DNA of 64,000 bases from Streptomyces sp. ISL-100 (GTDB taxonomy: Bacteria; Actinomycetota; Actinomycetes; Streptomycetales; Streptomycetaceae), in NCBI RefSeq assembly GCF_018614615.1, contig NZ_JAGGOK010000015.1, positions 24,938 through 88,937 of the forward strand. The letters are read 5' to 3'. Below are positions 24,880 through 33,850 of the stretch, piece by piece. Below the pieces are notes generated by a model. The model searched no databases. It was given only the letters and a program-made list of their open reading frames with translations, and had not been told where the DNA came from. The position numbers were made by a program, and so were the translations under genes. Numbering within the stretch: position 1 is the first letter of the stretch; each line of letters begins with the position of its first letter.

Positions 24880-27426
24880 TCACCGATGGTGCCGCAGTTC
24901 TGCGCGCTCACCGGTGGAGAGCTGTTCACCGGCCGGCGGCCGTGTGGCCACGGGGAGTTCCGGGCGGCTGAACGCGCGTAGGCGGTTGGCGTTGCCGACC
25001 ACGGACAGGGAGGAGAGGGCCATGGCCGCAGCGGCGATGATCGGGCTGAGCAGCCAGCCGGTGAGCGGGTAGAGCGCACCGGCGGCCAGCGGGATGCCGG
25101 CGGTGTTGTAGACGAAGGCGAGGAACAGGTTCTGGCGGATGTTGCGCATGGTGGCCCGGCTCAGCGCCACCGCGGTGACCACGCCGCCCAGGGCGCCGGA
25201 GATGAGCGTGACGTCGGCTGCCTCGATGGCCACGTCGGTGCCTGTGCCGATGGCGAAGCCGACGTCGGCCTGGGCAAGTGCCGGGGCGTCGTTGATGCCG
25301 TCCCCCACCATGCCGACGCGCTTGCCGTCGTCCTGTAGGCGGCGGATCTCGTCGGCCTTGTGCTCGGGCAGTACCTCTGCCAAGACCCGCTCGATCCGGA
25401 CCTGGGCCGCGATGGCCTCGGCGGTAGGCCGGTTGTCACCGGTGATCATGACGATCTCCAGGCCCATGCGCCTCAGTTCGGCGATGGCCGCAGCCGAATC
25501 GTCCTTTACGGTGTCGGCGACCGCGAACACGCCGACGAGCCACCCGTCGGCTGCCGCGAAGATCGCGGTCTTGCCCTCGGCGGCCAACCTGTCAGCGTCC
25601 GCGTGCAAGGGCGCGGGGTCGATGCCCGCCTGCTTCAGGAGTACGGCCTTGCCCACGAGGAGGCGGCGTCCTTCGACAGTCGCCCTGACCCCCTGGCCGG
25701 TGACCGAATCAAATTCGGCGGCCTGGGGCAGCTCGATGCCGCGATCGGCCGCGCCAGACACGATCGCCTGGCCAAGGGGATGCTCCGAGGAGCGCTCGGC
25801 GGAGGCGACCAGCCGCAGCGCCTCGTCCTCGCTCACGCCGTCCGCAGGGACGACATCGGTCAGCGCGGGCTGGCCCTTTGTGATGGTGCCGGTCTTGTCG
25901 AGCACGATCGTCTCCAGCCGGTGCGCGGTCTCCAGCGCCTCGGCGGAGCGGATGAGAACGCCCGCCTGGGCGCCCTTGCCCGTGCCGACCATGATGGAGA
26001 GCGGAGTGGCCAGCCCGAGCGCGCAGGGGCAGGCGATGATCAGTACCGCCACGGCTGCGACCAGCCCCAAGGTCAGGGCCGGAGAGGGTCCGATCGTGAA
26101 CCACACGACGAACGAAGCGATGGCGATGAAGACCACCGCTGGAACGAAGTAGCCCGAGACCAGGTCCGCGATCCGCTGGATCGGCGCCCGGGACGCCTGC
26201 GCCTGTTCCACCAGCCGGACGATCTGGGCCAGCACCGTGTCCGCGCCGACCTTGGCCGCTTCCATTCGGAACGCGCCGGTTTGATTGATGGTTGCTCCGA
26301 CGACCTCGTCGCCCACTTCCTTGGTCACCGGGATGGACTCCCCGGTCACCATGGACTCGTCCAGGGTGGAGCGACCGTCGACGATCACACCGTCGACGGG
26401 CACCTTCTCGCCCGGCCGGACCGCCACGATGTCGCCCCGCTCGACATCCTCGGCCGGTACCTCCACTTCCGCACCGTCCCGTACTACCCGCGCCGTCTTG
26501 GCCTGCAGGTTCAGCAGCTCGCGGATCGCCTCGCCGGTGCCCGCCTTGGCCTTCGCCTCGAACAGGCGGCCCAGCAGGATCAGGGTCAGGATGACCCCGA
26601 CCGCCTCGTAGTACACCTCGCGTACGGAAGCGGGGAACAGCCCTGGCGCGACGGTGACCAGCAGGCTGTACCCGTAGGCCGCGCAGGTGCCCAACGTGAT
26701 CAGCGAGTTCATCTCGGCGGTGCGGTGCCGCATGGCCAGCCACCCGGTCCGGTGGATCGGCCAGCCCGTGTAGAACATCACCGGGGTGATCAGCGCGAAC
26801 TGAAGCCAACGGTTCAGCAGCAGGTCCGGCACGGCGACATCGAAGAGCTCGTGCAACATCACGGCCGCGACGACTGGGGCGGACAGGACCGCGCCCACAG
26901 CCACCCGCAGGGACAGGTCGGCGATCTCCGCCCGTCGCGCCGCCGCTTCGGCGTCCTCGCCGACAGCTCCCGGCGCGGATGTGATGGGTGCGTGAACGGC
27001 GCGCTCCGCCTCCGAGGAGGTCGTCGGAGCGACCACCTCCTCGTCACCGTTCGGTGGCTCGACCTCCAGCGTCCCGTGCACCATGTTCATCCCGCAGGCG
27101 AAGCCGAAGCGGCCCGCCTTGTCGGGGACGAACTCGGCCGTCGCCTTGCCGAACGCCGGAATCGACTTGGTCAGACCGAAGTCGGGGAAGACGACGCGGG
27201 AGGTGCACTCGCCGCTCTCGTGACGGTCGAAGACCAGGCGTACGGGCATGCCCTGGCGGACCCGGATGAGATCCGGGGAGTACCCGCCCTTCACCGTGAT
27301 CGTGATCTCCTGTACGCCGCTGCGCACTTCCGCCAGCCGCATCTTCTTGGGTCCCAGGAAGAACCACGCGAGCAGCGCTATCAGGCCGGCGCCTGCGACG
27401 AGAACACCGATATCGGCTGCGCTCAT
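24880..27426 (-). CDS. copA: P1B copper ATPase with N-terminal cupredoxin-like domain
   Basis: 848 residues from ATG 27426, chosen because AAAGGAGGGTGG lies just upstream and because the longer frame back to 27519 would run into the operator. After one N-terminal helix ([17 protein letters not shown]) comes a cupredoxin-like domain (about 40-130) with ECTSRVVF and [10 protein letters not shown] supplying Cys, Met and His, in place of the usual HMA domain. The ATPase core is complete: [33 protein letters not shown] and [15 protein letters not shown]. It exports Cu(I) across the cytoplasmic membrane. It is convergent with the reductase gene. Confidence 0.92.
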   Translation of the reverse strand: MSAADIGVLVAGAGLIALLAWFFLGPKKMRLAEVRSGVQEITITVKGGYSPDLIRVRQGMPVRLVFDRHESGECTSRVVFPDFGLTKSIPAFGKATAEFVPDKAGRFGFACGMNMVHGTLEVEPPNGDEEVVAPTTSSEAERAVHAPITSAPGAVGEDAEAAARRAEIADLSLRVAVGAVLSAPVVAAVMLHELFDVAVPDLLLNRWLQFALITPVMFYTGWPIHRTGWLAMRHRTAEMNSLITLGTCAAYGYSLLVTVAPGLFPASVREVYYEAVGVILTLILLGRLFEAKAKAGTGEAIRELLNLQAKTARVVRDGAEVEVPAEDVERGDIVAVRPGEKVPVDGVIVDGRSTLDESMVTGESIPVTKEVGDEVVGATINQTGAFRMEAAKVGADTVLAQIVRLVEQAQASRAPIQRIADLVSGYFVPAVVFIAIASFVVWFTIGPSPALTLGLVAAVAVLIIACPCALGLATPLSIMVGTGKGAQAGVLIRSAEALETAHRLETIVLDKTGTITKGQPALTDVVPADGVSEDEALRLVASAERSSEHPLGQAIVSGAADRGIELPQAAEFDSVTGQGVRATVEGRRLLVGKAVLLKQAGIDPAPLHADADRLAAEGKTAIFAAADGWLVGVFAVADTVKDDSAAAIAELRRMGLEIVMITGDNRPTAEAIAAQVRIERVLAEVLPEHKADEIRRLQDDGKRVGMVGDGINDAPALAQADVGFAIGTGTDVAIEAADVTLISGALGGVVTAVALSRATMRNIRQNLFLAFVYNTAGIPLAAGALYPLTGWLLSPIIAAAAMALSSLSVVGNANRLRAFSRPELPVATRPPAGEQLSTGERAELRHHR

Positions 27427-27490
27427 GCCACCCCACCCTCCTTTGGAGGCCGGCGCCCCGGCCACGTCGTCGGGTACCACTGCGGCAACG

Positions 27491-27520
27491 CTAAAACGCT
27501 GACCCATGGGCAAGGTCAAG
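27491..27520 (-). promoter_or_regulatory. MerR/CueR-type operator-promoter 3 (second copA)
   Basis: On the minus strand CTTGACCTTGCCCATGGGTC followed by AGCGTTTTAG: the -35 TTGACC, a partial TTGCCCATGGG-CA dyad and a TTTTAG -10-like element. It is located 65 bp before the chosen start of the cupredoxin-ATPase gene. The right half of the dyad is weaker than in sites 1 and 2. Confidence 0.75.
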
Positions 27521-27610
27521 CAAGAGGGGCAGCGGCGGAGGGCCGGGAGGCCGCCCCGGCGGCTGGAATGCCGGGGCGGCCGTACGCGGAGCCCGTACCG
27601 GGAGCCGGCC

Positions 27611-27877
27611 TCAGTCGGCGGGCCGGGCCGTGTAGTCGCCGGCCTGTTCCACCGCCGCGATGAGCGCCGCAGTGTCCACGTCGGCGCCTTCCTCCAGGCG
27701 GACGAAGGTCCGCTCGGCGCGTACGTCCGTGCTGGACGAGCGGACTCCGGCGAGGTCCTCCAGTTCGTCGTCGATGAGCAGACCGCAGCTGTTGCAGTGC
27801 ATGCCCTCGACGAGGAGGACCACTTCCGCGCCGCTCTCGGTCTCGGTCTTCGCCTTCGTACGGCTGAACAGGTTCAT
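27611..27877 (-). CDS. copZ: CopZ-like HMA-domain copper chaperone
   Basis: 88 residues from ATG 27877. After a short basic lead the HMA fold follows: [27 protein letters not shown] with the metal-binding MHCNSC (Cys28 and Cys31) and a closing [12 protein letters not shown]. Such chaperones deliver Cu(I) to CopA. It is eight bases downstream of the permease gene, so it is in that operon, with the second copA downstream behind its own operator. Confidence 0.9.
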   Translation of the reverse strand: MNLFSRTKAKTETESGAEVVLLVEGMHCNSCGLLIDDELEDLAGVRSSSTDVRAERTFVRLEEGADVDTAALIAAVEQAGDYTARPAD

Positions 27878-27885
27878 GTTGGTCC

Positions 27886-29046
27886 TTACTTGAAGTCGAT
27901 GGTGCCGGTCTGCATGCCCATGGCGCAGGAGAAGCGCAGGGTGCCGGCCTTGCGGGTGCCCAGGTCGACCTTGGTGTCGCCGTTGCGCTTGACGATCTCC
28001 TGGATGCCGAGTTCGGGGATGGTGAAGGCGCGGGCGCAGCCGCCGGAGTCCTTGCCGCGCAGTACGAGCGTGGTGGGCACGTCCGCCTTCGCGGTGAACT
28101 GGGTGGTCTCGTAGAAGTCGGTCACGGTCAGCGTGACGATCTGCTGTCCGGAGGCGTCGGTACGTACGGGCGCGTCGGCCGCCGCCGTCTGACCACTCCC
28201 GGAGCCTGGTTCGGCACTGCCCTGATCGCCGCCCTCGACGATGAACGGTCCACTTGCCGTGGCCTGCTTGTCCTGGACGGTGAAGGAGACCCAGCCGCCG
28301 GCCTGCAGCCCGGAGGCCATCGTCCAGGCGGCAACCGCCAGCACCACCACACCGGTGAGGGCGGCGAGTTGGCCGGAGAGCGCCCTGCTGGTACGGCGGA
28401 ACACGTAGCCGAGTGCCGCGAACAGCGGCGCGGTGCCGAGTACGAACCCGAACATGACCGCCGCCCCGGCCACCGGCGATCCGGCCGTGATGGCGAGCAG
28501 CTCCACGGACAGCGTCACTCCGCACGGCACGAGGACCGTGGCGAAGCCGATCAGGGCCGGGGTGGCGACCGAATCGGTCCTGGCGCTGCGCCGCAGCAGC
28601 CGGCCGAACGAGGCAGGCGGTCGTGGCACCAGCCGCCCCACCGCCTTGACCCCGAACAGATCCAGCGCGAACAGCACCATCAGCAGCCCGGCGATCACCA
28701 GCATCGCCGCCTGGACGCGGGGGCTGGGCTGCAGCGCGGCGCCGAAGATTCCCAGCAGTGCCCCGAGGATCGTGTGGGAGAGCAGTTTTCCGGCCAGGAA
28801 CGCCCCTACCGGTGCCAGGTGCCCGGTCGATGGCTGAGGTGCCGGGGGCGCCGCGACCCGCTGAGCCGTGGCCGTACGACCTGCCGATTTGGGCTGCTTG
28901 GCGGTGGAGGCCGGGGAAGCAGGGGCGGGGGAGCGGCGGGTGACCGCGCCGGCGAGGAGACCCCCTTGTACGGCGGCGCAGGAGGCGCCACCGGCGAGAA
29001 GACCTGTGCTGACACCGGTGATGAGCAATGCGACAGACGACGGCAT
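27886..29046 (-). CDS. SafE/DsbD-like membrane protein with C-terminal cupredoxin domain
   Basis: 386 residues from ATG 29046 (CAGGAGTAACGACGC upstream). Six helices in two blocks resemble the urease-accessory/SafE-DsbD transmembrane family (LGALLGIFGAALQPSPRVQ, LVPCGVTLSVELLAITAG, GFVLGTAPLFAALGY), including a conserved VPCGVT Cys. The C-terminal 100 residues are a cupredoxin-like domain (FYETTQFTA, GCARAFTIPELGIQE, FSCAMGMQTGTI) similar to the N-terminal domain of the adjacent ATPase. This suggests that the two proteins hand copper to each other or to a shared partner at the outer face of the membrane. Confidence 0.85.
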   Translation of the reverse strand: MPSSVALLITGVSTGLLAGGASCAAVQGGLLAGAVTRRSPAPASPASTAKQPKSAGRTATAQRVAAPPAPQPSTGHLAPVGAFLAGKLLSHTILGALLGIFGAALQPSPRVQAAMLVIAGLLMVLFALDLFGVKAVGRLVPRPPASFGRLLRRSARTDSVATPALIGFATVLVPCGVTLSVELLAITAGSPVAGAAVMFGFVLGTAPLFAALGYVFRRTSRALSGQLAALTGVVVLAVAAWTMASGLQAGGWVSFTVQDKQATASGPFIVEGGDQGSAEPGSGSGQTAAADAPVRTDASGQQIVTLTVTDFYETTQFTAKADVPTTLVLRGKDSGGCARAFTIPELGIQEIVKRNGDTKVDLGTRKAGTLRFSCAMGMQTGTIDFK

Positions 29047-29162
29047 GCGTCGTTACTCCTGTTCTGCGACGACGGCACGCGCATACGGATGTGCGGGCGT
29101 GCCGAGGCGGACGTGAGACAGCACGGCGTCCCGCGAGGCAGAGCCTCACGGGAGCGGAACTA

Positions 29163-29573
29163 TCACGTCCGCGACACGCACAACCGGTGCAGATCGGGAG
29201 GGGGGAGCGGCGGTGGCGGCGCGTTGGGCTGCGACAGCAGGTCCACGGTGGAGCAGGGAGTCGTCTGCGGTGCGTCACCGAGCGCTGGAGCAGTCGGGCC
29301 GTCCTGGACGACGGTGGCCTTCGGTGCCGCGCACTGCTCCTGGACCATCGGGCACTGCGGCCCGCCACCGGCGGAATCGGTCACCATCGCCGTGTGCCCG
29401 GCTTCGGCTGCGGCCGAAGATGCGCTCTCCATCGGGCCGGGCATCGTCATCGGCATCGCCGCCGCCATTGCGGGACGGGCCAGGCCGGAGAGGCAGAGCA
29501 TGAGCGCGCACACAAGCAGTGCCCCGGACCATGTCCGGAGCGCCGGCGGCACACGTCGCGTCATGCGCGCCAT
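29163..29573 (-). CDS. exported Met/His-containing protein (DUF6153-like)
   Basis: 136 residues from ATG 29573 (an alternative ATG lies at 29564). A signal peptide (TWSGALLVCALMLCLSGLARPAMA) is followed by AAMPMTMPGPM, AEAGHTAMV, QCPMVQEQC and a Pro-rich tail. Met, His and Cys clusters fit a copper-binding extracytoplasmic protein. The start lies only about 10 bp from operator 4, so its own promoter may be elsewhere or overlap it. It is upstream of the permease-copZ set on the same strand, 116 bp away. Confidence 0.65.
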   Translation of the reverse strand: MARMTRRVPPALRTWSGALLVCALMLCLSGLARPAMAAAMPMTMPGPMESASSAAAEAGHTAMVTDSAGGGPQCPMVQEQCAAPKATVVQDGPTAPALGDAPQTTPCSTVDLLSQPNAPPPPLPPPDLHRLCVSRT

Positions 29574-29581
29574 GGTAGCGG

Positions 29582-29613
29582 ACTTGACCTTGCCCCAGGG
29601 GGAAGGTTCTACC
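29582..29613 (+). promoter_or_regulatory. MerR/CueR-type operator-promoter 4 (divergent region)
   Basis: TTGACC at 29584, then TTGCCCCAGGGGGAAGG and TTCTACC, the same polarity as site 2. It lies 84 bp before the plus-strand gene 29697 and about 10 bp from the start of the minus-strand gene 29163-29573. It could activate the plus-strand unit and repress or activate the minus one. Confidence 0.75.
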
Positions 29614-29696
29614 GTCGTAATGTGAGAGGTATAGGGGTCTATGCCTCTCCTTCCGGGGGCCGAACACCGTCGCCCGATCGAAAGCGAAGGACAGTG

Positions 29697-29930
29697 ATGG
29701 ACCAGCTGCTGTACCTGCTTCCCGTGCTCGCCTGTCCCATCGGGATGGGCCTGATGATGTGGTTCATGATGCGCTCCCGGCAGTCCAACGCCGGGCAGCC
29801 GCCGCACACCACCCCTGCCGCTCCCACCGCTGAGCAGGAGCAGGAGCTCGCCCGGCTGCGCAAGGAGGTAGAGGCACTGCGCGGCGAGAGCGCCCCGAAG
29901 ACGGACCTTAGGAAGGACCGCACTCCATGA
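29697..29930 (+). CDS. 77-aa single-pass membrane protein
   Basis: ATG 29697 with GAAGGACAGTG upstream. A membrane helix with an internal Cys and many Met (LLPVLACPIGMGLMMWFMM) is followed by a Gln/Pro-rich linker and a charged helix (EQEQELARLRKEVEALRGE) likely to form a coiled coil. The Met- and Cys-containing helix fits a copper context but no role is known. The stop overlaps the next start by four bases. Confidence 0.7.
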   Translation: MDQLLYLLPVLACPIGMGLMMWFMMRSRQSNAGQPPHTTPAAPTAEQEQELARLRKEVEALRGESAPKTDLRKDRTP

Positions 29931-30175
29931 CGGGCACGTGGCTCCTGTTGGCTGCGACGCTGCTCGCGGTCGCCGCCACGTACGTGTGCTGCATCCGCCC
30001 GATGCGAAACAAGGGTGGCTGTTGTACGGCTCGGCCCCCGCGTACCCGGGAGAGCGTCGACGAGGAGATCAGGCGCACCCGCGAGGAGCTACGCCTGCTG
30101 CGCGAACACTCCGCCGCACGGCAAAGCGCCCCCACCTCGGGCTCGGACCGGCGACGGGAGTCCATCGGGCCGTGA
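29927..30175 (+). CDS. 82-aa Cys-containing membrane protein
   Basis: ATG 29927 overlaps the previous stop. The N-terminal helix ends in a double Cys (LLAATLLAVAATYVCCIRP) and a further CC follows (GGCCTARPP). The C-terminal half is a charged helix (ESVDEEIRRTREELRLLREH). The paired Cys at the membrane surface suggest metal binding. It is co-transcribed with its neighbours. Confidence 0.65.
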   Translation: MTGTWLLLAATLLAVAATYVCCIRPMRNKGGCCTARPPRTRESVDEEIRRTREELRLLREHSAARQSAPTSGSDRRRESIGP

Positions 30176-30221
30176 CAAAGCCAGGCGGCTTCACCCACTC
30201 GATCCCGTAGGGGACCCTCTA

Positions 30222-31070
30222 ATGAACGTGCGTGCCCTCGCTCCCGCCCTCGCCGCCGCGCTCCTCGCCACAGGGCTGGCGGCCTGTACCAGCGACTCCG
30301 ACTCCGACTCGGCAGATGCGGCTCTGAGCCTGAGCCACGTCCACGGGCTCGGCGTCGATCCGTCGGACGGCCGGCTCTACGTCGCCACCCATGACGGCCT
30401 CTTCACCCCGAATGCCGAAGGCGAACCACAGCTCGTGGGCGACAGCCGGGACGACTTCATGGGATTCACGGTGGCCGGTCCCAAGACCTTCCTGGCCAGC
30501 GGGCACCCCGCCTCTGACGACGAGCCGCCGCACCACGGCCTGATCGCGAGCACCGATGCCGGCAAGACATGGAAGACCCGTTCTTTGAAGGGCGAGGCCG
30601 ACTTCCACGCCCTCGACGTCGTACACAACACGATCTACGGCTACGACAGCGTCAGCGGCAAGCTGCGCGTCAGCCAGGACGGCACCACCTGGGACAACCG
30701 GGCCGACCTGCGCCTGCTCGACCTCGCCGTCAGCCCGGACGACACGAACACGGTGCTGGCCACCACAGAGGGCGGCATCGCCAGGAGCACCGACGGCGGC
30801 CGGACCTTCCGAGCCGGCGCCGAGCCGGTGATGGCCTTCCTCTCCTGGCCCAAGAAGGACGCCCTGTACGGCGTGGACCTGAATGCGAAGCTGAACCGCA
30901 GCACCGACGGCGGCACGAGCTGGAAGCCGGTCGGCCAGGTCCCCGGCGGACAGTCGCAGGCCCTCACGGCTGTCAGCCCGAGCCACATCGTTGTTGCCAC
31001 GCAGGACGGGATCTACGAGACCCGGGACGCGGGCAAGACCTTCACCAAGCGTCTCGAAGTTTCGAGTTGA
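30222..31070 (+). CDS. F510_1955-type exported beta-propeller lipoprotein
   Basis: 282 residues. The lipobox LAAC lies at about residue 21 in ALLATGLAACTSD. The rest is a sortilin/BNR-like propeller: repeated Asp-box units such as STDAGKTWKT, SQDGTTWD, STDGGRTFR, STDGGTSWKP and TRDAGKTF, and a His-rich strand LSHVHGLGVD. The family is often labelled glycosylhydrolase by similarity only, and it recurs in actinobacterial copper islands as I recall; no catalytic proof is known. It is the last gene of the operator-4 unit and overlaps the minus-strand gene 31013-31510 at its 3' end. Confidence 0.8.
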   Translation: MNVRALAPALAAALLATGLAACTSDSDSDSADAALSLSHVHGLGVDPSDGRLYVATHDGLFTPNAEGEPQLVGDSRDDFMGFTVAGPKTFLASGHPASDDEPPHHGLIASTDAGKTWKTRSLKGEADFHALDVVHNTIYGYDSVSGKLRVSQDGTTWDNRADLRLLDLAVSPDDTNTVLATTEGGIARSTDGGRTFRAGAEPVMAFLSWPKKDALYGVDLNAKLNRSTDGGTSWKPVGQVPGGQSQALTAVSPSHIVVATQDGIYETRDAGKTFTKRLEVSS

Positions 31071-31510
31071 GACATCCGCCACGAGACTGGCCGGATTTCC
31101 ACCGTCGTCGGCCGGGCCCGCTTCGCTGTGCCGGACCCCGTAGTGCGCCGATCGCGCCTAACGGCCGCGGTGGCGACCTCCGCGTCGGCGCGTGTGCTCG
31201 TCGTTTGTGACGGGCTTTGGTTGTGCCCCGAACCCGTTTGTGTCCCGGCCCTCTCGTGGTACTGCGCTTCACGGCGTGCCGGGTCGCAGACCCGGCCCCT
31301 CATCCACCTCAGGCCGTAAACCTGGAGGTAGGGCAGTTTGGCGTCGCTGGTTCGTAGGAAGTGAGGCTCTCGTGCCCTGCCGCCGGCTGTAAGGCAGGCA
31401 TCTCCGATGGTGGCGCCGCAGTCCCGGCATTCCCAGTCCAGGGCCTCCTTGAGGCCCTGTTCATTGATCTCAGTCAGTACGGCCCTGCGCTGCTTCGACT
31501 GCATCGACAT
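31013..31510 (-). CDS. small zinc-finger-type protein of mobile-element character
   Basis: About 165 residues from ATG 31510 (starts further upstream or downstream are possible). Near the N-terminus is WECRDCGATIGDACLTAGGRAREPH, a CxxC-x7-C pattern with a following His, seen in small zinc-binding proteins of Streptomyces plasmids and phages. The remainder is basic and low in structure signals. It overlaps the 3' end of the propeller gene by 58 bp, so the C-terminal part may be spurious. Confidence 0.5.
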   Translation of the reverse strand: MSMQSKQRRAVLTEINEQGLKEALDWECRDCGATIGDACLTAGGRAREPHFLRTSDAKLPYLQVYGLRWMRGRVCDPARREAQYHERAGTQTGSGHNQSPSQTTSTRADAEVATAAVRRDRRTTGSGTAKRARPTTVEIRPVSWRMSQLETSRRLVKVLPASRVS

Positions 31511-31676
31511 GACCGACGTGAACCACACCTACTGGGCCAACGCCCTCATGTATGTCCGCCAGGCACGTACCGTCCACGGCCCGTTGATTCCACATCGCGG
31601 GATCGCCACTCACGGGCACGAGTTCCGCGCCACAATCAACAATCTGTTGAACGACACCACGGACGGACACACCACG

Positions 31677-32039
31677 ATGACGACTGCTGTGCGTACGCTC
31701 CTCGCCGCCGAGCCCTGCCCCGTGACCGGCGCCGACCTCCTCCACCCCCAGTGGCAGCGCGAAAGCGACGACGAGATTGCGGGCCTCATGCGCCTCTTCC
31801 AAAAGGACTGGCGAGCGCGCCTCGCCCTGTGGAACCCGAACGCCACGTCGGACCGCGACGCCCTGCTCTGGCTGTACGACGGCAACGCCTACTCCGCGTC
31901 GGGCCTCCTGGTGAGGATCGCGGAGGAGGCCGATGTCGACTGTGTCGGACGGCGTGACGGCTCGTTCGACTCCGCCCACTACTGGCACACCGCCGGCAAC
32001 GTGTCGCTGGCCGCCCTCGCCGCCCGCATCAGCGCCTGA
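31677..32039 (+). CDS. hypothetical protein of the island's mobile-element part
   Basis: 120 residues from ATG 31677; in-frame codons extend upstream to 31512, but the start used gives the most protein-like N-terminus (MTTAVRTLLAAEPCP). Motifs include LHPQWQRESDDEIAGLMRLF, DWRARLALWNPNAT and LLVRIAEEADVDC. No family is recognised. Composition is normal for Streptomyces coding DNA. A weak ribosome-binding site makes the start uncertain. Confidence 0.55.
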   Translation: MTTAVRTLLAAEPCPVTGADLLHPQWQRESDDEIAGLMRLFQKDWRARLALWNPNATSDRDALLWLYDGNAYSASGLLVRIAEEADVDCVGRRDGSFDSAHYWHTAGNVSLAALAARISA

Positions 32040-32162
32040 CACCACCCGCTTGTCGCCCCGTCCCCAACCGGGCGGGGCTCTTCGCTGAACAGACCATCCG
32101 TCATCCGACCGGCTCCGTACAGCCTTGAGCGGGGCCGTTTGCAGACAAGAGAGAAACGCGAC

Positions 32163-32861
32163 GTGGACAACGACCAGCCGAACCCATCCATGCCCAGTCA
32201 CACGCCGACGTGGGCGCCGACGCCGCACTCCCCGAACCGGCACCGCGGACTGCTCCTCGGATGCGCGTTCGCCGCGACGGCGCTTGTCGCCGGTGGGCTC
32301 GGGTTCACCCTCGGCACGGTCGGCGCGACCGCGAACACCTCGGCAGCGGACGGCGCTACGCCGGCGCCGGCCAGCACCACCCCGAGCGAGGAGACCCAGG
32401 CGGCGGATCAGACCACGGCTGAACCGACGGCCGAGGCCACACCGACACCGACACCGACCCCGTCGCCGACGCCGACCTGCACCAAGTTCACCACCCTGTC
32501 CGACCGGGAGTTCAAGAAGCTTGCCCGTGACTCGCAGTCCCTGGTGGGCAAGTGCTACCGCGTCCACGGCTACGTGACCCAGTCCGACAGCGCCACCGGC
32601 GCAACATCGTTCCGGGCGAACGCGTGCGGCGAGAAGAAGCAGCCGCAGTACGGATACATCGCCGACTGCGACACGAACAGCTTCTTCACCGCCCTGGCCG
32701 CGGGCAACAAGACCGGCATCGAGGACATCGTCACCGACGACGCGTTCACGGCCGACGTCATGGTCGGCCCGCCCTACACGTACACCACCACGATGGGCGG
32801 ACAGATGACGGCGCCGTCGTTCGCGGTCATCAAGATCACCAAGTACGCCACCACCGACTGA
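32163..32861 (+). CDS. membrane-anchored protein with TP-repeat stalk and C-terminal domain
   Basis: 232 residues from GTG 32163 (AGAGAGAAACGCGAC upstream). A cytoplasmic lead of about 30 residues, one helix (GLLLGCAFAATALVAGGLGF), then a stalk with TPTPTPTPSPTPT, and an outer domain of about 130 residues starting CTKFTTLSDREFKKLARDS with four Cys (CYRVHGYVT, NACGEK, ADCDT). The outer domain resembles small OB-like folds in Streptomyces plasmid proteins. No function is known. Confidence 0.65.
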   Translation: MDNDQPNPSMPSHTPTWAPTPHSPNRHRGLLLGCAFAATALVAGGLGFTLGTVGATANTSAADGATPAPASTTPSEETQAADQTTAEPTAEATPTPTPTPSPTPTCTKFTTLSDREFKKLARDSQSLVGKCYRVHGYVTQSDSATGATSFRANACGEKKQPQYGYIADCDTNSFFTALAAGNKTGIEDIVTDDAFTADVMVGPPYTYTTTMGGQMTAPSFAVIKITKYATTD

Positions 32862-32938
32862 CCACAACACCGGCCACGCCCTGTACAGCCCACTGCCCCC
32901 GTCCGGGCGGGGGGACCGACCACGTACGGACACACCCA

Positions 32939-33352
32939 ATGCACCATCTCGCCCCCACCACCCTTCACCGAATCCAGGGCCTCATCTAGTCCGCCGCCGA
33001 CCCCTACACCGCGATCTCTTCCGATACCTACTTCCGCCAAGCCGTCGCCGGTGAGGGCGTCTGCGCGTCGCTGCGGCCGCCGACGGACATCGGCCCGGGC
33101 CCGGGCTGCTACGTCCGTATCCAACACATGGCAGGCCAGACGGCCACCGCGGCCTACCTGTTGCCGTATATCGCCCGTGTCGAGATTCGACTCAGCCCCC
33201 AGGCCGCCGCCGACTACGCCCGCCGGCCGTGGGTGGACATGGCCAGCACCCGTTACGCCGGATGCCCCGTCGCCGTGCGTCTGACCGAAGGCGGAGACGA
33301 CGCCCTCGCGGTCGCGGTCGAACTCACCCGCCGCGCCCTCGGCGCCCTTTAA
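32939..33352 (+). pseudogene. plasmid-type gene interrupted by in-frame TAG
   Basis: An ATG at 32939 opens MHHLAPTTLHRIQGLI, then a TAG at codon 17; the same frame continues for 120 more codons (DPYTAISSDTYFRQAVAGEGV, YVRIQHMAGQTATAAYLLPYIARVE, WVDMASTRYAGCPVAVRLTEGG) up to a TAA at 33350. The flow of the sequence across the TAG suggests that one gene was broken by a point mutation. A shorter product from 33128 could still be made. No family recognised. Confidence 0.5.
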
Positions 33353-33354
33353 AG

Positions 33355-33774
33355 CATCGACCCGACGCCCGTCCCCAGGGCCACCAAGGCCGCTGAGTAC
33401 CGTGCCCTGGTCGCGAAGGTGGAGCGCCGGGAACCTGAGACGCGCGATCGCCGTCGGGAGCGCTGACGCGGGATCCGGTCCGTATGGATCAGGCCCGCAA
33501 AAGCCGTCCGGCTCCACTGTCAAGGCCGCCGCGAAAACCCAGCCTGCGGCGGGCAGCCGACCGACACCACGGACGACGGGCGCCCCATCCTCGATGTCGA
33601 CCACATCGAGCGCATAGGGGCCGTGACCACCCCGCGCAGATGGTCGCCCTGTGCCCCCATTGCGACGCCATGAAGGAACGCGGGAAAGGCCGGGCGGCAC
33701 TCGTGGCCGTCCTCATCGACGTCGGCCAGCAGGCGCACACGCGCTGGAACATCGAACCCACACCAGCCCCATGA
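33355..33774 (+). pseudogene. HNH endonuclease remnant
   Basis: Pieces of an HNH nuclease are spread over two frames: PTDTTDDGRPILDVDHIERIG in one (containing the DVDHI half of the motif), and after a frameshift near 33625 GRDHPAQMVALCPHCDAMKERGK in another (CPHC plus Lys). The combination matches the IxVDH...CPxCHxxKx core of bacterial HNH enzymes. The first part of the frame follows directly on the TAA of the preceding pseudogene. Confidence 0.6.
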
Positions 33775-33850
33775 CAGCAGCTTCAAGATGAAACGGGCTC
33801 ATTGCAGTACTCGTATGTCTCATAGGCGTCGGAGGGGCAGGAGCGAGGGC

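Noticed and set aside
25360..27663. 767-codon plus-strand frame
   Set aside because: Antisense of the cupredoxin-ATPase gene; composition typical of a shadow.
29622..29648. palindrome AGAGGTATAG-GGG-TCTATGCCTCT as a CsoR operator
   Set aside because: It resembles GGGTA-containing CsoR boxes only loosely, and no csoR gene is in the window. It is more likely part of a 5' untranslated region behind operator 4.
31677..31800. extension of the 31677 gene upstream to 31407
   Set aside because: The upstream codons overlap the minus-strand zinc-finger gene and carry no start with a ribosome-binding site.
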